DNA of 64,000 nucleotides, from assembly GCA_002336915.1 (NCBI GenBank), contig DDET01000047.1, forward strand, positions 1 through 64,000. Direction: 5' to 3'. Below the pieces are notes generated by a model. That model ran no database searches and was not told the DNA's origin. It worked only from the letters and a program-made list of their open reading frames with translations. Below, in pieces: positions 43,504 through 52,266 of this stretch. How positions within the stretch are numbered: position 1 is the first letter of the stretch; each line of letters starts with the position of its first letter. The position numbers were made by a program, and so were the translations under genes. Source of the DNA: Bacteroidetes bacterium UBA1947 (GTDB taxonomy: Bacteria > Bacteroidota > Bacteroidia > Chitinophagales > Chitinophagaceae).

Positions 43504-43696
43504 CCTGTTTATTTATTGCAGTGAAGACGTAGTCTCTCCATTCGAATAAACAGTAGCTGCGCAACTTAGCTTAAAACTACTTTAACGCAACCTTCACATT
43601 ATAAACAAGATCATACTAATAAATGAACTTCTAAATTTATATTTTGCAGATCGCAGGTAGTAAATCATCCGTTTGATCTGTCTATATTAAATACCT

Positions 43697-45115
43697 ATGA
43701 GATCATTAATACTAAGCGCCCTGGCAATTACATTATTTGCTATCGCATCGAATGCCAAAGAGGAACTTATAGTTAAGTACAGCACCCACGATTGTCTTTT
43801 TTGCAATATGCAACTGATCAGCATGCAAAAAATAAAAGGCGATATCAATAAGAGTATCATAATCAAAGAGGAATACCGTGACGATGAATCGCTGGCAGAC
43901 ACTAAAACACGGGCAACAGACCTGGGTTTTAAGATCAAATATTCCGACTCATTATACTATTCAATCGACAGCACAGAACGCAGCATGGTATACCTGATAG
44001 GCGGCGGACACCTTTTGTACAGCGGGTATTTAAAAACCATTGAGATCGATAAAATTAATGAGTTGGTAAAAGGGGAAGAAGAAAAGGGCCATATAAATTT
44101 CCCGAAACTTATTTTGACAAGGCAAAATGAACAATATATATACATATCCGGGGACTACAAGTATATTTTGCAGATAAGTAAAAAGTCGCTCAACCAGGTT
44201 TATGATACCATTTATGTGTTCACACCTACACTGAAAACAGAATTATTCAAAGCGCACTATGCCAATAATTACAAGTCGCATTTGGATAGTTTCCTGTCGT
44301 TGACCAAGGAAAACAGCTTGCCAAATACCTTTAGAATTACAGATATCCAGGCTGATGACGATTCGTTATGGGTCCTTTGCTATACCAATACGATCGAGCG
44401 CATTGACACTAATTATAGAATGGTAAATCTACCTTTTTTACTGCTGTATCTGGGCAATTCATTAAAGAAAATAATTTCGCTTGACTATATTACTCCTTTA
44501 AAAAATAAGGATGAAGTTTATAACGTCAGCACGTCATCGTTCTTTAAGGACAATAGTGATTTTTATCTTGCTGTGCGAAAAGACGATCTCAATAATAAAA
44601 ATGGTTTATTTACAAAAGGAATACTGAAAGGGAATATACTAACTCCCGGTACTCTGTTGCCATATTATATGGCTGATTACATTTCGGTGAGCAAAACAGG
44701 GTACATGCTAGCAGATAAAGTGTATTCAAATGGCATGCTCAATAACGCCTATTCCGATGAATTTTATGACCTGCATGAAAACAAAACAATCAAATTAAAC
44801 ATAGATCATAACGAGAATAATTTTAAATCCAGCGCAGTCACGAACCTCCGGTTCAAAACAAATTTCAAAATAGAAACGTTCAACTATGACAGTGGGAAAT
44901 TGCAGGTTGTCTATAAGAGCATGGATTCCTTGTTGCTTGCCCGGTTCATTAGAAAAGGAGATAAGGTCACTCAAACGTCCAGATCCGTTCTTTCCACTTC
45001 CTATCCGAACAAAGAAAAATTCGCCAACGGAATAGTATGTGATAATGAGGGCATTTATAGCTATAGCTATGCGGATAACAGGTTTTATTACTATCGCTAT
45101 AAAGACTTGAAATAA
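43697..45115 (+). CDS. Hypothetical exported protein with thioredoxin-like N-terminus
   Basis: A 472-aa exported protein. The signal peptide is MRSLILSALAITLFAIASNA. The segment just after it (LIVKYSTHDCLFCNMQ) carries a CxxC and resembles the start of a thioredoxin fold, as in proteins that have a redox domain plus a beta-propeller. The remaining 350 residues are beta-rich with repeated YxxSxDxxY-type strands. By eye the gene is richer in A/T codons than its neighbours. No family is recognised. It could be a recently acquired gene, together with the gene before it. Confidence 0.65.
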   Translation: MRSLILSALAITLFAIASNAKEELIVKYSTHDCLFCNMQLISMQKIKGDINKSIIIKEEYRDDESLADTKTRATDLGFKIKYSDSLYYSIDSTERSMVYLIGGGHLLYSGYLKTIEIDKINELVKGEEEKGHINFPKLILTRQNEQYIYISGDYKYILQISKKSLNQVYDTIYVFTPTLKTELFKAHYANNYKSHLDSFLSLTKENSLPNTFRITDIQADDDSLWVLCYTNTIERIDTNYRMVNLPFLLLYLGNSLKKIISLDYITPLKNKDEVYNVSTSSFFKDNSDFYLAVRKDDLNNKNGLFTKGILKGNILTPGTLLPYYMADYISVSKTGYMLADKVYSNGMLNNAYSDEFYDLHENKTIKLNIDHNENNFKSSAVTNLRFKTNFKIETFNYDSGKLQVVYKSMDSLLLARFIRKGDKVTQTSRSVLSTSYPNKEKFANGIVCDNEGIYSYSYADNRFYYYRYKDLK

Positions 45116-45131
45116 AATTACAGTTACAAAA

Positions 45132-45752
45132 CTATTGTAATGAAGACGCCGTCTCCCCCGTAGTATAAAACGGCGGCAAGGGGTAGCCCAGCCCTTCCAT
45201 AATATGCTCCAGGTCGCGCTCGGTGGCGGGGTCGTAGCGCTTGTTCAGGTTATGTCCGTTGAGGCGGGCCCATGTTTGCCATTTCATGGCCTCGAAGGGA
45301 TTTTTGAAGTCGTCTATTATCTTATAGAGGTTCAGGCCTGTTTGCCTGCCTATTAATTTTATCAGCAGTACGCCCTGTGTTACATTCAGCCCCTTCACCT
45401 TGTCCTCGAACTGTGTACGCATCTCATCTTCCTTTGCATTCACAAAGCGCTTGCGCTCCTGGCGGCCCAGATTGGGCTCTTTGAACTTCGCATCTATCTC
45501 GTTGAACAGTTTCGTGGCTGCGTTGAGGTAGGGCAATATGCTCATTACATAATAGCGCATCTGGTTGTAGCGGTAGCGGGCAGTATCATTGGCCCACTTG
45601 CGCTCGTCGGTTATCTTTACCTCGGGCAGCTTCACCGTATACATGGTATCATAGGTAACAGCGGGCTGCGATTGTTGCGCCTTTGCAGGCATACCGGCAG
45701 CACATAGTATTACTAAAAGGAAAGCCAAAAACATTCTCATACACAAGAGCAT
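45132..45752 (-). CDS. DUF4294 domain-containing exported protein
   Basis: A 206-aa protein with a signal peptide (MRMFLAFLLVILCAAGMPAKAQ). The mature region matches the Bacteroidota DUF4294 pattern: KLPEVKITDERKW, a helix of NQMRYYVMSILPYLNAA, then KGLNVTQGVLLIKLIGRQTG and FKNPFEAMKWQTWARLNG. The role is unknown. Three nearby ATGs (45752, 45740, 45734) could each start it; the one at 45752 is kept, but 45740 gives an equally good signal peptide. The -7 box at 45767-45774 leaves a leader of only about ten to twenty bases. Confidence 0.75.
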   Translation of the reverse strand: MLLCMRMFLAFLLVILCAAGMPAKAQQSQPAVTYDTMYTVKLPEVKITDERKWANDTARYRYNQMRYYVMSILPYLNAATKLFNEIDAKFKEPNLGRQERKRFVNAKEDEMRTQFEDKVKGLNVTQGVLLIKLIGRQTGLNLYKIIDDFKNPFEAMKWQTWARLNGHNLNKRYDPATERDLEHIMEGLGYPLPPFYTTGETASSLQ

Positions 45753-45766
45753 TGCAACATCTGTAC

Positions 45767-45774
45767 CAAAATTA
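45767..45774 (-). promoter_or_regulatory. Candidate -7 box of the DUF4294 gene (TAATTTTG on minus)
   Basis: CAAAATTA on the plus strand reads TAATTTTG on the minus strand, 15 bases upstream of the start at 45752. Confidence 0.4.
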
Positions 45775-45859
45775 CGGGAAGGCTTGTTATCGCGGTCATA
45801 AATTGCCTGCAAGGGGCCTAAATGAGCGCAAATCGTGTTCCTTTTTCTTATTTTGCAGT

Positions 45860-46411
45860 ATGCTGCGCCTAAGACTACTGCTTGTATTGTGTATCGTGTT
45901 ATGTAAAACTGTTGCGGCCCAGGAAGTTTACGGGGCCAGCGACGGCGTGGTGGCATTCCATTCCAAAGCTGCGCACGAGCTCATACGCGCCTCGTCCGAC
46001 AAGTTGAAATGCGCCCTCGATACCAGGAAGAAACAGTTTGCATTCAGGCTCTCTATGGTAACTTTTATGGGTTTCAACAGCCCCTTGCAGCGCGAGCATT
46101 TCAATGAAAATTATATGGAATCAGAGCGCTTTCCCGAGGCCACGTTCTCAGGCAAGATCATCGAGGATGTGGACCTGGGCAAAGACGGCGAATACGATGT
46201 GCGCGCCAAAGGAAAGCTCAACATCCACGGACTGGACCAGGAGCGCATTATTAAAGGGCATGTGAGTACGAAAAATGGGAAAATAAGCCTGAAGGCGGAT
46301 TTCATAGTGTCGCTGGCCGATCATAATATCAAAATACCCCGCGTGGTGTATGATAAGCTGGCACCCGATATATCTGTAACTGTGAATGCTATACTAACAC
46401 CCGGCAAATGA
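45860..46411 (+). CDS. YceI-family periplasmic protein (first copy)
   Basis: A 183-aa exported lipocalin-like protein. YceI-family barrels bind isoprenoid-type lipids such as quinones. The signal peptide is MLRLRLLLVLCIVLCKTVAA; the mature part has VVAFHSKAAHELIRA, the landmark REHFNENYMESERFPEATF, and GKLNIHGLDQERIIKGHV. The long upstream open frame (from 45683) is antisense to the DUF4294 gene and is rejected as a start. It overlaps the sensor kinase gene by 4 bases, so it is probably co-translated with the two-component system that follows. Confidence 0.85.
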   Translation: MLRLRLLLVLCIVLCKTVAAQEVYGASDGVVAFHSKAAHELIRASSDKLKCALDTRKKQFAFRLSMVTFMGFNSPLQREHFNENYMESERFPEATFSGKIIEDVDLGKDGEYDVRAKGKLNIHGLDQERIIKGHVSTKNGKISLKADFIVSLADHNIKIPRVVYDKLAPDISVTVNAILTPGK

Positions 46412-49242
46412 GAATACGGGCCCTTGCCATAACGCTATTATCGCTATCAGGCTTTGCAGCTATGGCACAGGAACCCTTGAAAAGGGATTTCTGGCTTAAT
46501 GAATCCAACACGCCGGTAAATGTAAATGCACTCTTCCAGGATGCCACCGGGTATGTATGGGTAGGCGCCGATGATGGCCTATACCGCTTCAATGGCCGGG
46601 CATTCACAAAAATATATGATACCATCCACCAGCCTGTTACCGCATTGTCAGGTATCAACGGCTTGCTATATGCGGGCTTTGGCAATGGCAAAACGGCCAT
46701 TGTAGATCACGACACCCTGCGGCCCTTTATCATTAAAAACAAAGCCCCTGCCAGCGCTATAAGGTATATGTATGCAGGAACAAACGGCCTGTTATGGCTT
46801 TGCAGCGAAGAGGGCGTTTTCGCAGTGCTGAATAATGTGGGGATGGTATTCGATGCAGCGCAGGGCTTGTCGGACAACTTCAGTTACACACTAGTGGCGG
46901 GCCGCGACAAAATAATGGTTGGTACTGACCAGGGCATAAATGATGTTTGCCTGAAAAACGGCAAACCGTATGTAAGCACCTACACCTCGGCAAAAGGCCT
47001 GCCCGACAATATTGTAAAAGTGATACAAGCCTGCGAAAAGAAAAACACTTTCTGGATAGGCACGCAGGATGGCGGGATAGCATTGCTGGGCAATGGCAAA
47101 CTAAGAAAGTATGAGGGACAATGGGACTGGGGGGAAATAAATGATATTATAGCCATGCCGGGCAACCGAGCCTGGGTGGCCACGAGAACCGGCTACCTGC
47201 TGGAGGTAAGCCTTGACAGCAGTTTTCATATTACGTCTTACCAGTTCAAAGACCGTAAGCTGAATAAAATACTGGTCACTAAAACAGGCAACATATGGTG
47301 CGCTACCAATAAGGGTGTAACTATAGTCACAGCTGAATATGCATCGGGCACTAAGTTGCCTGCGCCTTATTCTATGGAGAACCTGAGCGCACTGGTAGTG
47401 GACAGTAGTGGAGAACTGTGGTTCGCAGAAAATACAGAATTGTACCGCACCTGCCTGCGCGATACAAGCCATGCTGCAGTGCACATAATGTCGGCAAAGG
47501 AGCGTATTACATGCCTGTATGCCGATAGCCGGAATATATTATGGATAGGCACACTGGGCAAAGGCGTATGGTATATAGCCCCCGGGCATGCACCTGCCCC
47601 TGTGACCGGCATAGATGCGCTGGACAATGGCAGCATACTAAGTATTACCGGCAGGGGCACCAATACCTGGATAGCAGGCCTTAACGGCGTTGAAGAGATA
47701 GCATACAATAATGGCAGGATACATGCTGTGCATCATTATAATAAGCTATCGGGCATTGGCAGTGATTATGTGTACCAGTTGTACTGCGACCGCTCCGGCC
47801 GCATCTGGATGGCTACCGATGGTGCGGGCATATGCATGTTCGACGGCGAAAAATTCCATACCTGGGATTCCGCATCCGGCTTCGACAGTAAAGTAGTGTA
47901 CAGCGTGACCCAGGACGCTGCGCTTAACATATGGGCCGCCACGCTCAATAAAGGCCTGTATCGCTATGACGGCAACAGGTGGCAGCAATTCAATAAAAAC
48001 AACGGGCTTCGCGACATTAATATCTCATCAGTTGCCGCCAATGCCGGCGGACAGGTGGTGATAGTACACCAGAAAGGAATTGACGAATGGTATAACAGCG
48101 CAAAGGACTTCAGGCACTTTAACAGCCGCACCGGCCTGGGCATTGATAGCATTACCAATGTGCTCAATTGCAGCGCAACAGACAAAGAGGGGAATGTGTA
48201 CGTGCCCTATGACAAGGGTTTTCTATTGTTCAAGAACACGGGTAGCCTTGTCGATTTTACACCAGCTGTTAACATTACCAACATTCTCCTGTTCTTCAAG
48301 TCGGTGGTAGCAGGCACCAATAAGTTTTCTTACAATGCCCATGACATCACTATAAAGTTCGACGGCATCAGCTATACCTACGTGGAGCAAATGAACTACA
48401 GGTATATGCTGGAAGGCTACAATAATACCTGGGTAAATACCCGCGATGAGGAAGTGACCTTCCTTGAGCTGCCGGCGGGCGATTATAAATTCCGCGTGCA
48501 GGCATGCCTGAAAAACAGCTTTGATAAATACAGCGAGGCCGACTATTATTTTACCATAGCTGCCCCCTTCTGGAAAACGCCATGGTTCCTGGGCCTGTGC
48601 CTGCTGGTGATCCTCGGCCTTGTGTACCTGTACATTTATCTCAGGGAGCAGAACCTGCGGAAGGTATCGCGCCTGCAGGAAGAAAGGATGATGTTTGAAT
48701 ACGAACACCTGAAGAGCCAGGTAAACCCGCATTTCCTGTTCAACAGTCTCAATACCCTTGCCAGCCTTATAGAAGAGAACCCCGATTCGGCTATCGACTA
48801 TACGGTGCAGCTCTCCGATCTCTACCGCAATATCCTCACATTCCGCGATAAAGACCTTGTGATATTGAAAGAAGAGATAGATATCCTTACCTCTTACATC
48901 TATATACAGCAAAGCAGGTTTGGCAATGCGCTGAGGGTGAATATCGACATCCCGGAGAAACTGCTGAGCACCAAAAGCATTGTTCCCCTTTCGCTGCAGC
49001 TGCTGGTTGAAAACGCTATAAAGCACAACATTGTATCGCAAACCATACCGCTGATCATTAACATAACCGCGACAGAAGACGAGATATCGGTGCGCAACAG
49101 CCTGCAACCCAAGTATAACAAAGAAAAAGGCTCAGGCCTTGGCCTGGTAAATATTTACAAGCGCTATCGCCTGTTAACAAAAAGAAAAATAACTTACGGG
49201 CCTGATAATAATGAATATGTCGTAAAATTGCCATTGTTATGA
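46408..49242 (+). CDS. LytS-type sensor histidine kinase with beta-propeller sensor domain
   Basis: A 944-aa transmembrane sensor. A signal sequence (MRIRALAITLLSLSGFAAMA) precedes a long periplasmic region of two-component-regulator propeller repeats (for example GYVWVGADDGLYRFNG, NTFWIGTQDGGIALLG, GRIWMATDGAGICMFDG), then a Y_Y_Y-type Ig domain near residues 640-710 (MNYRYMLEGYNNTWV), one membrane helix near 728-750, a His-kinase domain with H775 in SQVNPHFLFNSLNTL, and an HATPase domain (ENAIKHNIV, GSGLGLVNIYKRY). It would phosphorylate the LytTR regulator encoded next, which it overlaps by 4 bases. The ligand is unknown. Confidence 0.93.
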   Translation: MRIRALAITLLSLSGFAAMAQEPLKRDFWLNESNTPVNVNALFQDATGYVWVGADDGLYRFNGRAFTKIYDTIHQPVTALSGINGLLYAGFGNGKTAIVDHDTLRPFIIKNKAPASAIRYMYAGTNGLLWLCSEEGVFAVLNNVGMVFDAAQGLSDNFSYTLVAGRDKIMVGTDQGINDVCLKNGKPYVSTYTSAKGLPDNIVKVIQACEKKNTFWIGTQDGGIALLGNGKLRKYEGQWDWGEINDIIAMPGNRAWVATRTGYLLEVSLDSSFHITSYQFKDRKLNKILVTKTGNIWCATNKGVTIVTAEYASGTKLPAPYSMENLSALVVDSSGELWFAENTELYRTCLRDTSHAAVHIMSAKERITCLYADSRNILWIGTLGKGVWYIAPGHAPAPVTGIDALDNGSILSITGRGTNTWIAGLNGVEEIAYNNGRIHAVHHYNKLSGIGSDYVYQLYCDRSGRIWMATDGAGICMFDGEKFHTWDSASGFDSKVVYSVTQDAALNIWAATLNKGLYRYDGNRWQQFNKNNGLRDINISSVAANAGGQVVIVHQKGIDEWYNSAKDFRHFNSRTGLGIDSITNVLNCSATDKEGNVYVPYDKGFLLFKNTGSLVDFTPAVNITNILLFFKSVVAGTNKFSYNAHDITIKFDGISYTYVEQMNYRYMLEGYNNTWVNTRDEEVTFLELPAGDYKFRVQACLKNSFDKYSEADYYFTIAAPFWKTPWFLGLCLLVILGLVYLYIYLREQNLRKVSRLQEERMMFEYEHLKSQVNPHFLFNSLNTLASLIEENPDSAIDYTVQLSDLYRNILTFRDKDLVILKEEIDILTSYIYIQQSRFGNALRVNIDIPEKLLSTKSIVPLSLQLLVENAIKHNIVSQTIPLIINITATEDEISVRNSLQPKYNKEKGSGLGLVNIYKRYRLLTKRKITYGPDNNEYVVKLPLL

Positions 49243-49982
49243 ACATCGTTATCATAGAAGACGAGCTGCCGGCCTACAAAAGGCTGAGCAAACTGGTGAT
49301 GGATACATTGCCCGCCGCTAATATCGTAGCGCACCTCGATAGCGTAAAGCTGTCGAAAGAATGGTTCGAGCTCAATAAAGCGCCCGATCTTGTTTTCCTG
49401 GATATCCAGCTGGCCGATGGTTCGGGGCTGGACCTGATCAAAGAGGTAAAAATGGGCTGTCCCGTTATCTTCACCACTGCATATGACGATTATGCTCTGG
49501 AGGCCTTTAAAACCAATAGCCTGGCATACCTGCTGAAGCCGATAAAAAAAGAAGACCTGGAAACTGCCCTGCAGAAATTAAAAGACCTTAGAAAAATATT
49601 CAGTGCCGCCCCCCTTGCTGCGGATACTGCCCCACCCGAATATAAAAAACGGTTCATTATCCGCTTCGGTGAACATATAAAGACACTTGCTGTTGAAGAC
49701 ATAGCCTATTGCTTTAGCGAGAACAAAGCCACTTATGCACGCACCTTCGATAACAAGAGCTATCCCATGGACCACAATCTTGATACGCTGGAACAAATGC
49801 TGGACCCCCGCAACTTTTTCAGGATCAACAGGCAGTACCTAATAAATCTTAAGTCTATCCACGATATGAAAACATACAGTAAAGCACGAGTTATCATTAC
49901 ACTGCAACCACAGGCAAAGGAACAACCCGTGGTAAGTTCTGAGCGTGCCGCCGACTTTAAACAGTGGCTGGGGGGCGAATAA
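49239..49982 (+). CDS. LytTR-family response regulator
   Basis: A 247-aa transcription regulator. The receiver domain (residues 1-120) has acidic E7/D8, phospho-acceptor D55 in LVFLDIQLADG, T79-A in FTTAYDDYA and K101 in LLKPIKKE. The LytTR DNA-binding domain (about 145-247) follows, with FIIRFGEHIKTLAVEDIAY and FFRINRQYLINLKSI. It is coupled by a 4-base overlap to the kinase gene. Regulated targets are unknown, but the neighbouring YceI and haem-protein genes are the first candidates. Confidence 0.94.
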   Translation: MNIVIIEDELPAYKRLSKLVMDTLPAANIVAHLDSVKLSKEWFELNKAPDLVFLDIQLADGSGLDLIKEVKMGCPVIFTTAYDDYALEAFKTNSLAYLLKPIKKEDLETALQKLKDLRKIFSAAPLAADTAPPEYKKRFIIRFGEHIKTLAVEDIAYCFSENKATYARTFDNKSYPMDHNLDTLEQMLDPRNFFRINRQYLINLKSIHDMKTYSKARVIITLQPQAKEQPVVSSERAADFKQWLGGE

Positions 49983-50079
49983 GCAACCTGGGACAAAGCA
50001 TATTGCTATTCAATATATTACTCGTCCCTCATTATTCCCGTTTCATCCTGATGCGTTCAAACTGGCGTATATTACTGCT

Positions 50080-50087
50080 TACTTTTG
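50080..50087 (+). promoter_or_regulatory. Candidate -7 box (TACTTTTG) of the OB-fold/cytochrome unit
   Basis: Matches TAnnTTTG, 27 bases before the ATG of the OB-fold gene. It suggests that the haem-protein genes form a unit separate from the two-component system. Confidence 0.5.
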
Positions 50088-50113
50088 TCATGGGATAGCG
50101 ATATCCCTGTATT

Positions 50114-50527
50114 ATGCGCCGTAAAACTGTAAGGAACATATTGTTAATTCTTGTCGCCGCTTTAGTAGTTGGGGCAGCTGTGGGATATAAAATGTGGACA
50201 AAGCCCCGTCAAAAGGCGGAAGATGCGAAAGGATTGGCCATCCCGGCAATGGATCTGGGGAAGGCTTTCAGTACCGATGAAAACAAAGCCAATGGCCTGT
50301 ATCTGAACAAGGCGATAGAAGTAACAGGCACTATAAGCGAAATAGATAAGAACCAGGATGGCGGAACAATGATATTATTAGACACAGGAGACCCTAACCT
50401 ACCTATACAATGCACCATGCGTGAAAAAAATATAGTTGCGGAAAAAGGCAAGACGGTTACTATAAAAGGATTCTGTTCCGGCAGTAGTATAACCGGTGTG
50501 CTGCTTACCGATTGTATATTAAAGTAA
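50114..50527 (+). CDS. Membrane-anchored OB-fold protein (tRNA_anti-like)
   Basis: A 137-aa protein with an N-terminal membrane anchor (ILLILVAALVVGAAVGYKMW) and a periplasmic OB-fold domain of the tRNA_anti-like type (KAIEVTGTISEIDKNQDGG, LPIQCTMREKN, GKTVTIKGFCSG). The OB fold in this family is not shown to bind nucleic acid; it may bind another ligand. It opens a run of five genes (OB-fold, two haem lipoproteins, YceI, DUF5777 barrel) on the same strand with short gaps. Confidence 0.75.
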   Translation: MRRKTVRNILLILVAALVVGAAVGYKMWTKPRQKAEDAKGLAIPAMDLGKAFSTDENKANGLYLNKAIEVTGTISEIDKNQDGGTMILLDTGDPNLPIQCTMREKNIVAEKGKTVTIKGFCSGSSITGVLLTDCILK

Positions 50528-50544
50528 AAATTAAAACGCTGACA

Positions 50545-51237
50545 TTGAAATTAAGAACGATCGTACCGGTGCTTTTGGGAGTAACAGTCACAACTTTGAT
50601 ATTTTTATCCTGCCAGCATCAGCCTTATGTGCTGCCTGCAGATCAACGGACCGGTGACCCCAATATTTGTTTTGAGCGCGACATATTACCCATTTTTGCA
50701 ACAAACTGCTCGAAGAGCGGATGCCATATGGGCAATGGGGGCGAGGGTGACAACTGGACGTTCACCACTTACGACAACATTATACGCAAGGGCATAGTAT
50801 ACGGCAATCCTGCCGCAAGTAAGATATACCAGGTGATAGCACACACCGCGGGCCCGCAAATGCCTCCAAAATCGGAGCCTGCTTTAACACAGGCGCAGGT
50901 AGACCTGATTTCCCGTTGGATAGCAACGGGTGCTGTTAATGGCACCAACTGCCCCAGTGCCTGCGATACAACGATATATACATACAGTGGCGCCGTGCAG
51001 CCGATAATGGCTACTTATTGTACAGGTTGCCATTATAACGGAGCCCAGGACGTTGGCAATATCAGGCTTGATGACTACAGCAGGGTAAAGCTTGCAGCAG
51101 GCGATAGTGCAAAATTCCTTGGCTCGATCAGGCATACTCCCGGTTATGTGGCCATGCCGCAGTCAGGTGTACAGTTATCCGACTGCCAGGTAACACAAAT
51201 AGAGCGTTGGATAAAAAATGGCATGCAAAATGATTAG
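50545..51237 (+). CDS. Lipoprotein with two c-type haem motifs
   Basis: A 230-aa lipoprotein (lipobox IFLSC) of the cytochrome-domain type. Two haem-attachment motifs are present: NCSKSGCH, with four residues between the cysteines (CX4CH), and YCTGCH, a normal CX2CH. MPPKSEPALTQ and MPQSGVQLSDC supply likely axial Met residues after each motif. The protein therefore looks like a di-haem electron carrier or oxidase-associated component. No ATG is available; a TTG at 50545 starts a proper signal peptide, and an earlier TTG at 50512 would overlap the OB-fold gene by 16 bases. Confidence 0.78.
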   Translation: MKLRTIVPVLLGVTVTTLIFLSCQHQPYVLPADQRTGDPNICFERDILPIFATNCSKSGCHMGNGGEGDNWTFTTYDNIIRKGIVYGNPAASKIYQVIAHTAGPQMPPKSEPALTQAQVDLISRWIATGAVNGTNCPSACDTTIYTYSGAVQPIMATYCTGCHYNGAQDVGNIRLDDYSRVKLAAGDSAKFLGSIRHTPGYVAMPQSGVQLSDCQVTQIERWIKNGMQND

Positions 51238-51250
51238 TAATAGGAAAGAC

Positions 51251-51664
51251 ATGAAACAAATAAAGAACAGGAAAGGTTTAAAGGCGGTACTTATACTGGC
51301 ATTGCTGGTTATGTTGACCGGTCTGGGCAGTTGCTACAGAGACAAGGCCGACCAGGTATACCCGGGCACAAATGCAGGCGGTGTTACCTGCGATACTACC
51401 AATGTTACCTACTCAGGCACTATCAAAGGTATAGTGGAACAACATTGCTCCATTACCGGCTGCCACGATGGCAATAGTTACCCAGCCTACCCAATGAGGA
51501 CCCGGGACGAAATATATGCCAATTGCGTGCAAACCAATAAGCTGTTAGGCTCTATAAGGCACGAGAGCGGTTTTGTAGCTATGCCGCAAGGCGCTGTAAA
51601 ACTAGACGATTGCACGATAAACAAAATAACCGCCTGGGTAAACAACGGCGCATTAAACAACTAA
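51251..51664 (+). CDS. Lipoprotein with one c-type haem motif
   Basis: A 137-aa lipoprotein (lipobox GLGSC) related to the second half of the preceding protein. It has a single CX4CH motif (HCSITGCHDG) and the same closing segment (GSIRHESGFVAMPQGAVKLDDC) as the larger paralog (GSIRHTPGYVAMPQSGVQLSDC). The frame is open to ATGs at 51218 and 51230 within the upstream gene, but an AGGAAAG sits before the ATG at 51251, which also lies after the previous stop. It is probably a partner electron carrier. Confidence 0.75.
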   Translation: MKQIKNRKGLKAVLILALLVMLTGLGSCYRDKADQVYPGTNAGGVTCDTTNVTYSGTIKGIVEQHCSITGCHDGNSYPAYPMRTRDEIYANCVQTNKLLGSIRHESGFVAMPQGAVKLDDCTINKITAWVNNGALNN

Positions 51665-51693
51665 TTTTTATCACCACGAATATATTATCCATT

Positions 51694-52239
51694 ATGAAAA
51701 AGATCACGATAGCGGCATTTTTAGTTTGCTTTTCAAGCGCACTGTATGCACAGAAGTTTATGACACGTACCGGGCAGATTTCTTTCTTCTCCCATACACC
51801 ACTTGAGAATATTGATGCTATCAATAATGAAGCGTCAGCAGTGCTCGACGGCAGCACGGGCGCTATAATCTTCCAGGCAGCAATAAAAAGCTTTAAGTTC
51901 GAACGTGCACTTATGGAAGAGCACTTCAACGAGAATTACATGGAAAGCGACAAATATCCCCGCGCCGATTTTAATGGTAAAATAACGAACCTGTCGACTG
52001 TTAATTTTTCAAAAGACGGCAGTTACAACGTTATAGTAAGTGGTAAGCTCACTATGCACGGTGTCACTAAAGATGTAAGCACACCGGGTACCCTGACCGT
52101 AAAAGGTAAAGAGGTGACAGCACAGTCAAAATTCAAAATTATTCCCGGCGATTACAATATTAAAATACCTTCGCTGGTAAAAGACAAAATTGCTAAGGAA
52201 ATATCGGTATCAGTGAACAGTGTTTTCCAACAGAAATAA
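51694..52239 (+). CDS. YceI-family periplasmic protein (second copy)
   Basis: A 181-aa exported lipocalin-like protein with signal peptide MKKITIAAFLVCFSSALYAQ. It is a paralog of the protein encoded at 45860, sharing the phrase EEHFNENYMESDKYPRADF (there REHFNENYMESERFPEATF) and SGKLTMHGVTKDV. It follows the haem lipoproteins after a 29-base gap. A role in binding a quinone or similar lipid near electron-transfer proteins is plausible but inferred. Confidence 0.88.
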   Translation: MKKITIAAFLVCFSSALYAQKFMTRTGQISFFSHTPLENIDAINNEASAVLDGSTGAIIFQAAIKSFKFERALMEEHFNENYMESDKYPRADFNGKITNLSTVNFSKDGSYNVIVSGKLTMHGVTKDVSTPGTLTVKGKEVTAQSKFKIIPGDYNIKIPSLVKDKIAKEISVSVNSVFQQK

Positions 52240-52266
52240 TTTTAACCCTGCATAAAAAGATCTTGA

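Noticed and set aside
48223..49107. A 294-codon minus-strand frame opposite the sensor kinase
   Set aside because: It lies wholly within the kinase and mirrors its codons; no start context or family.
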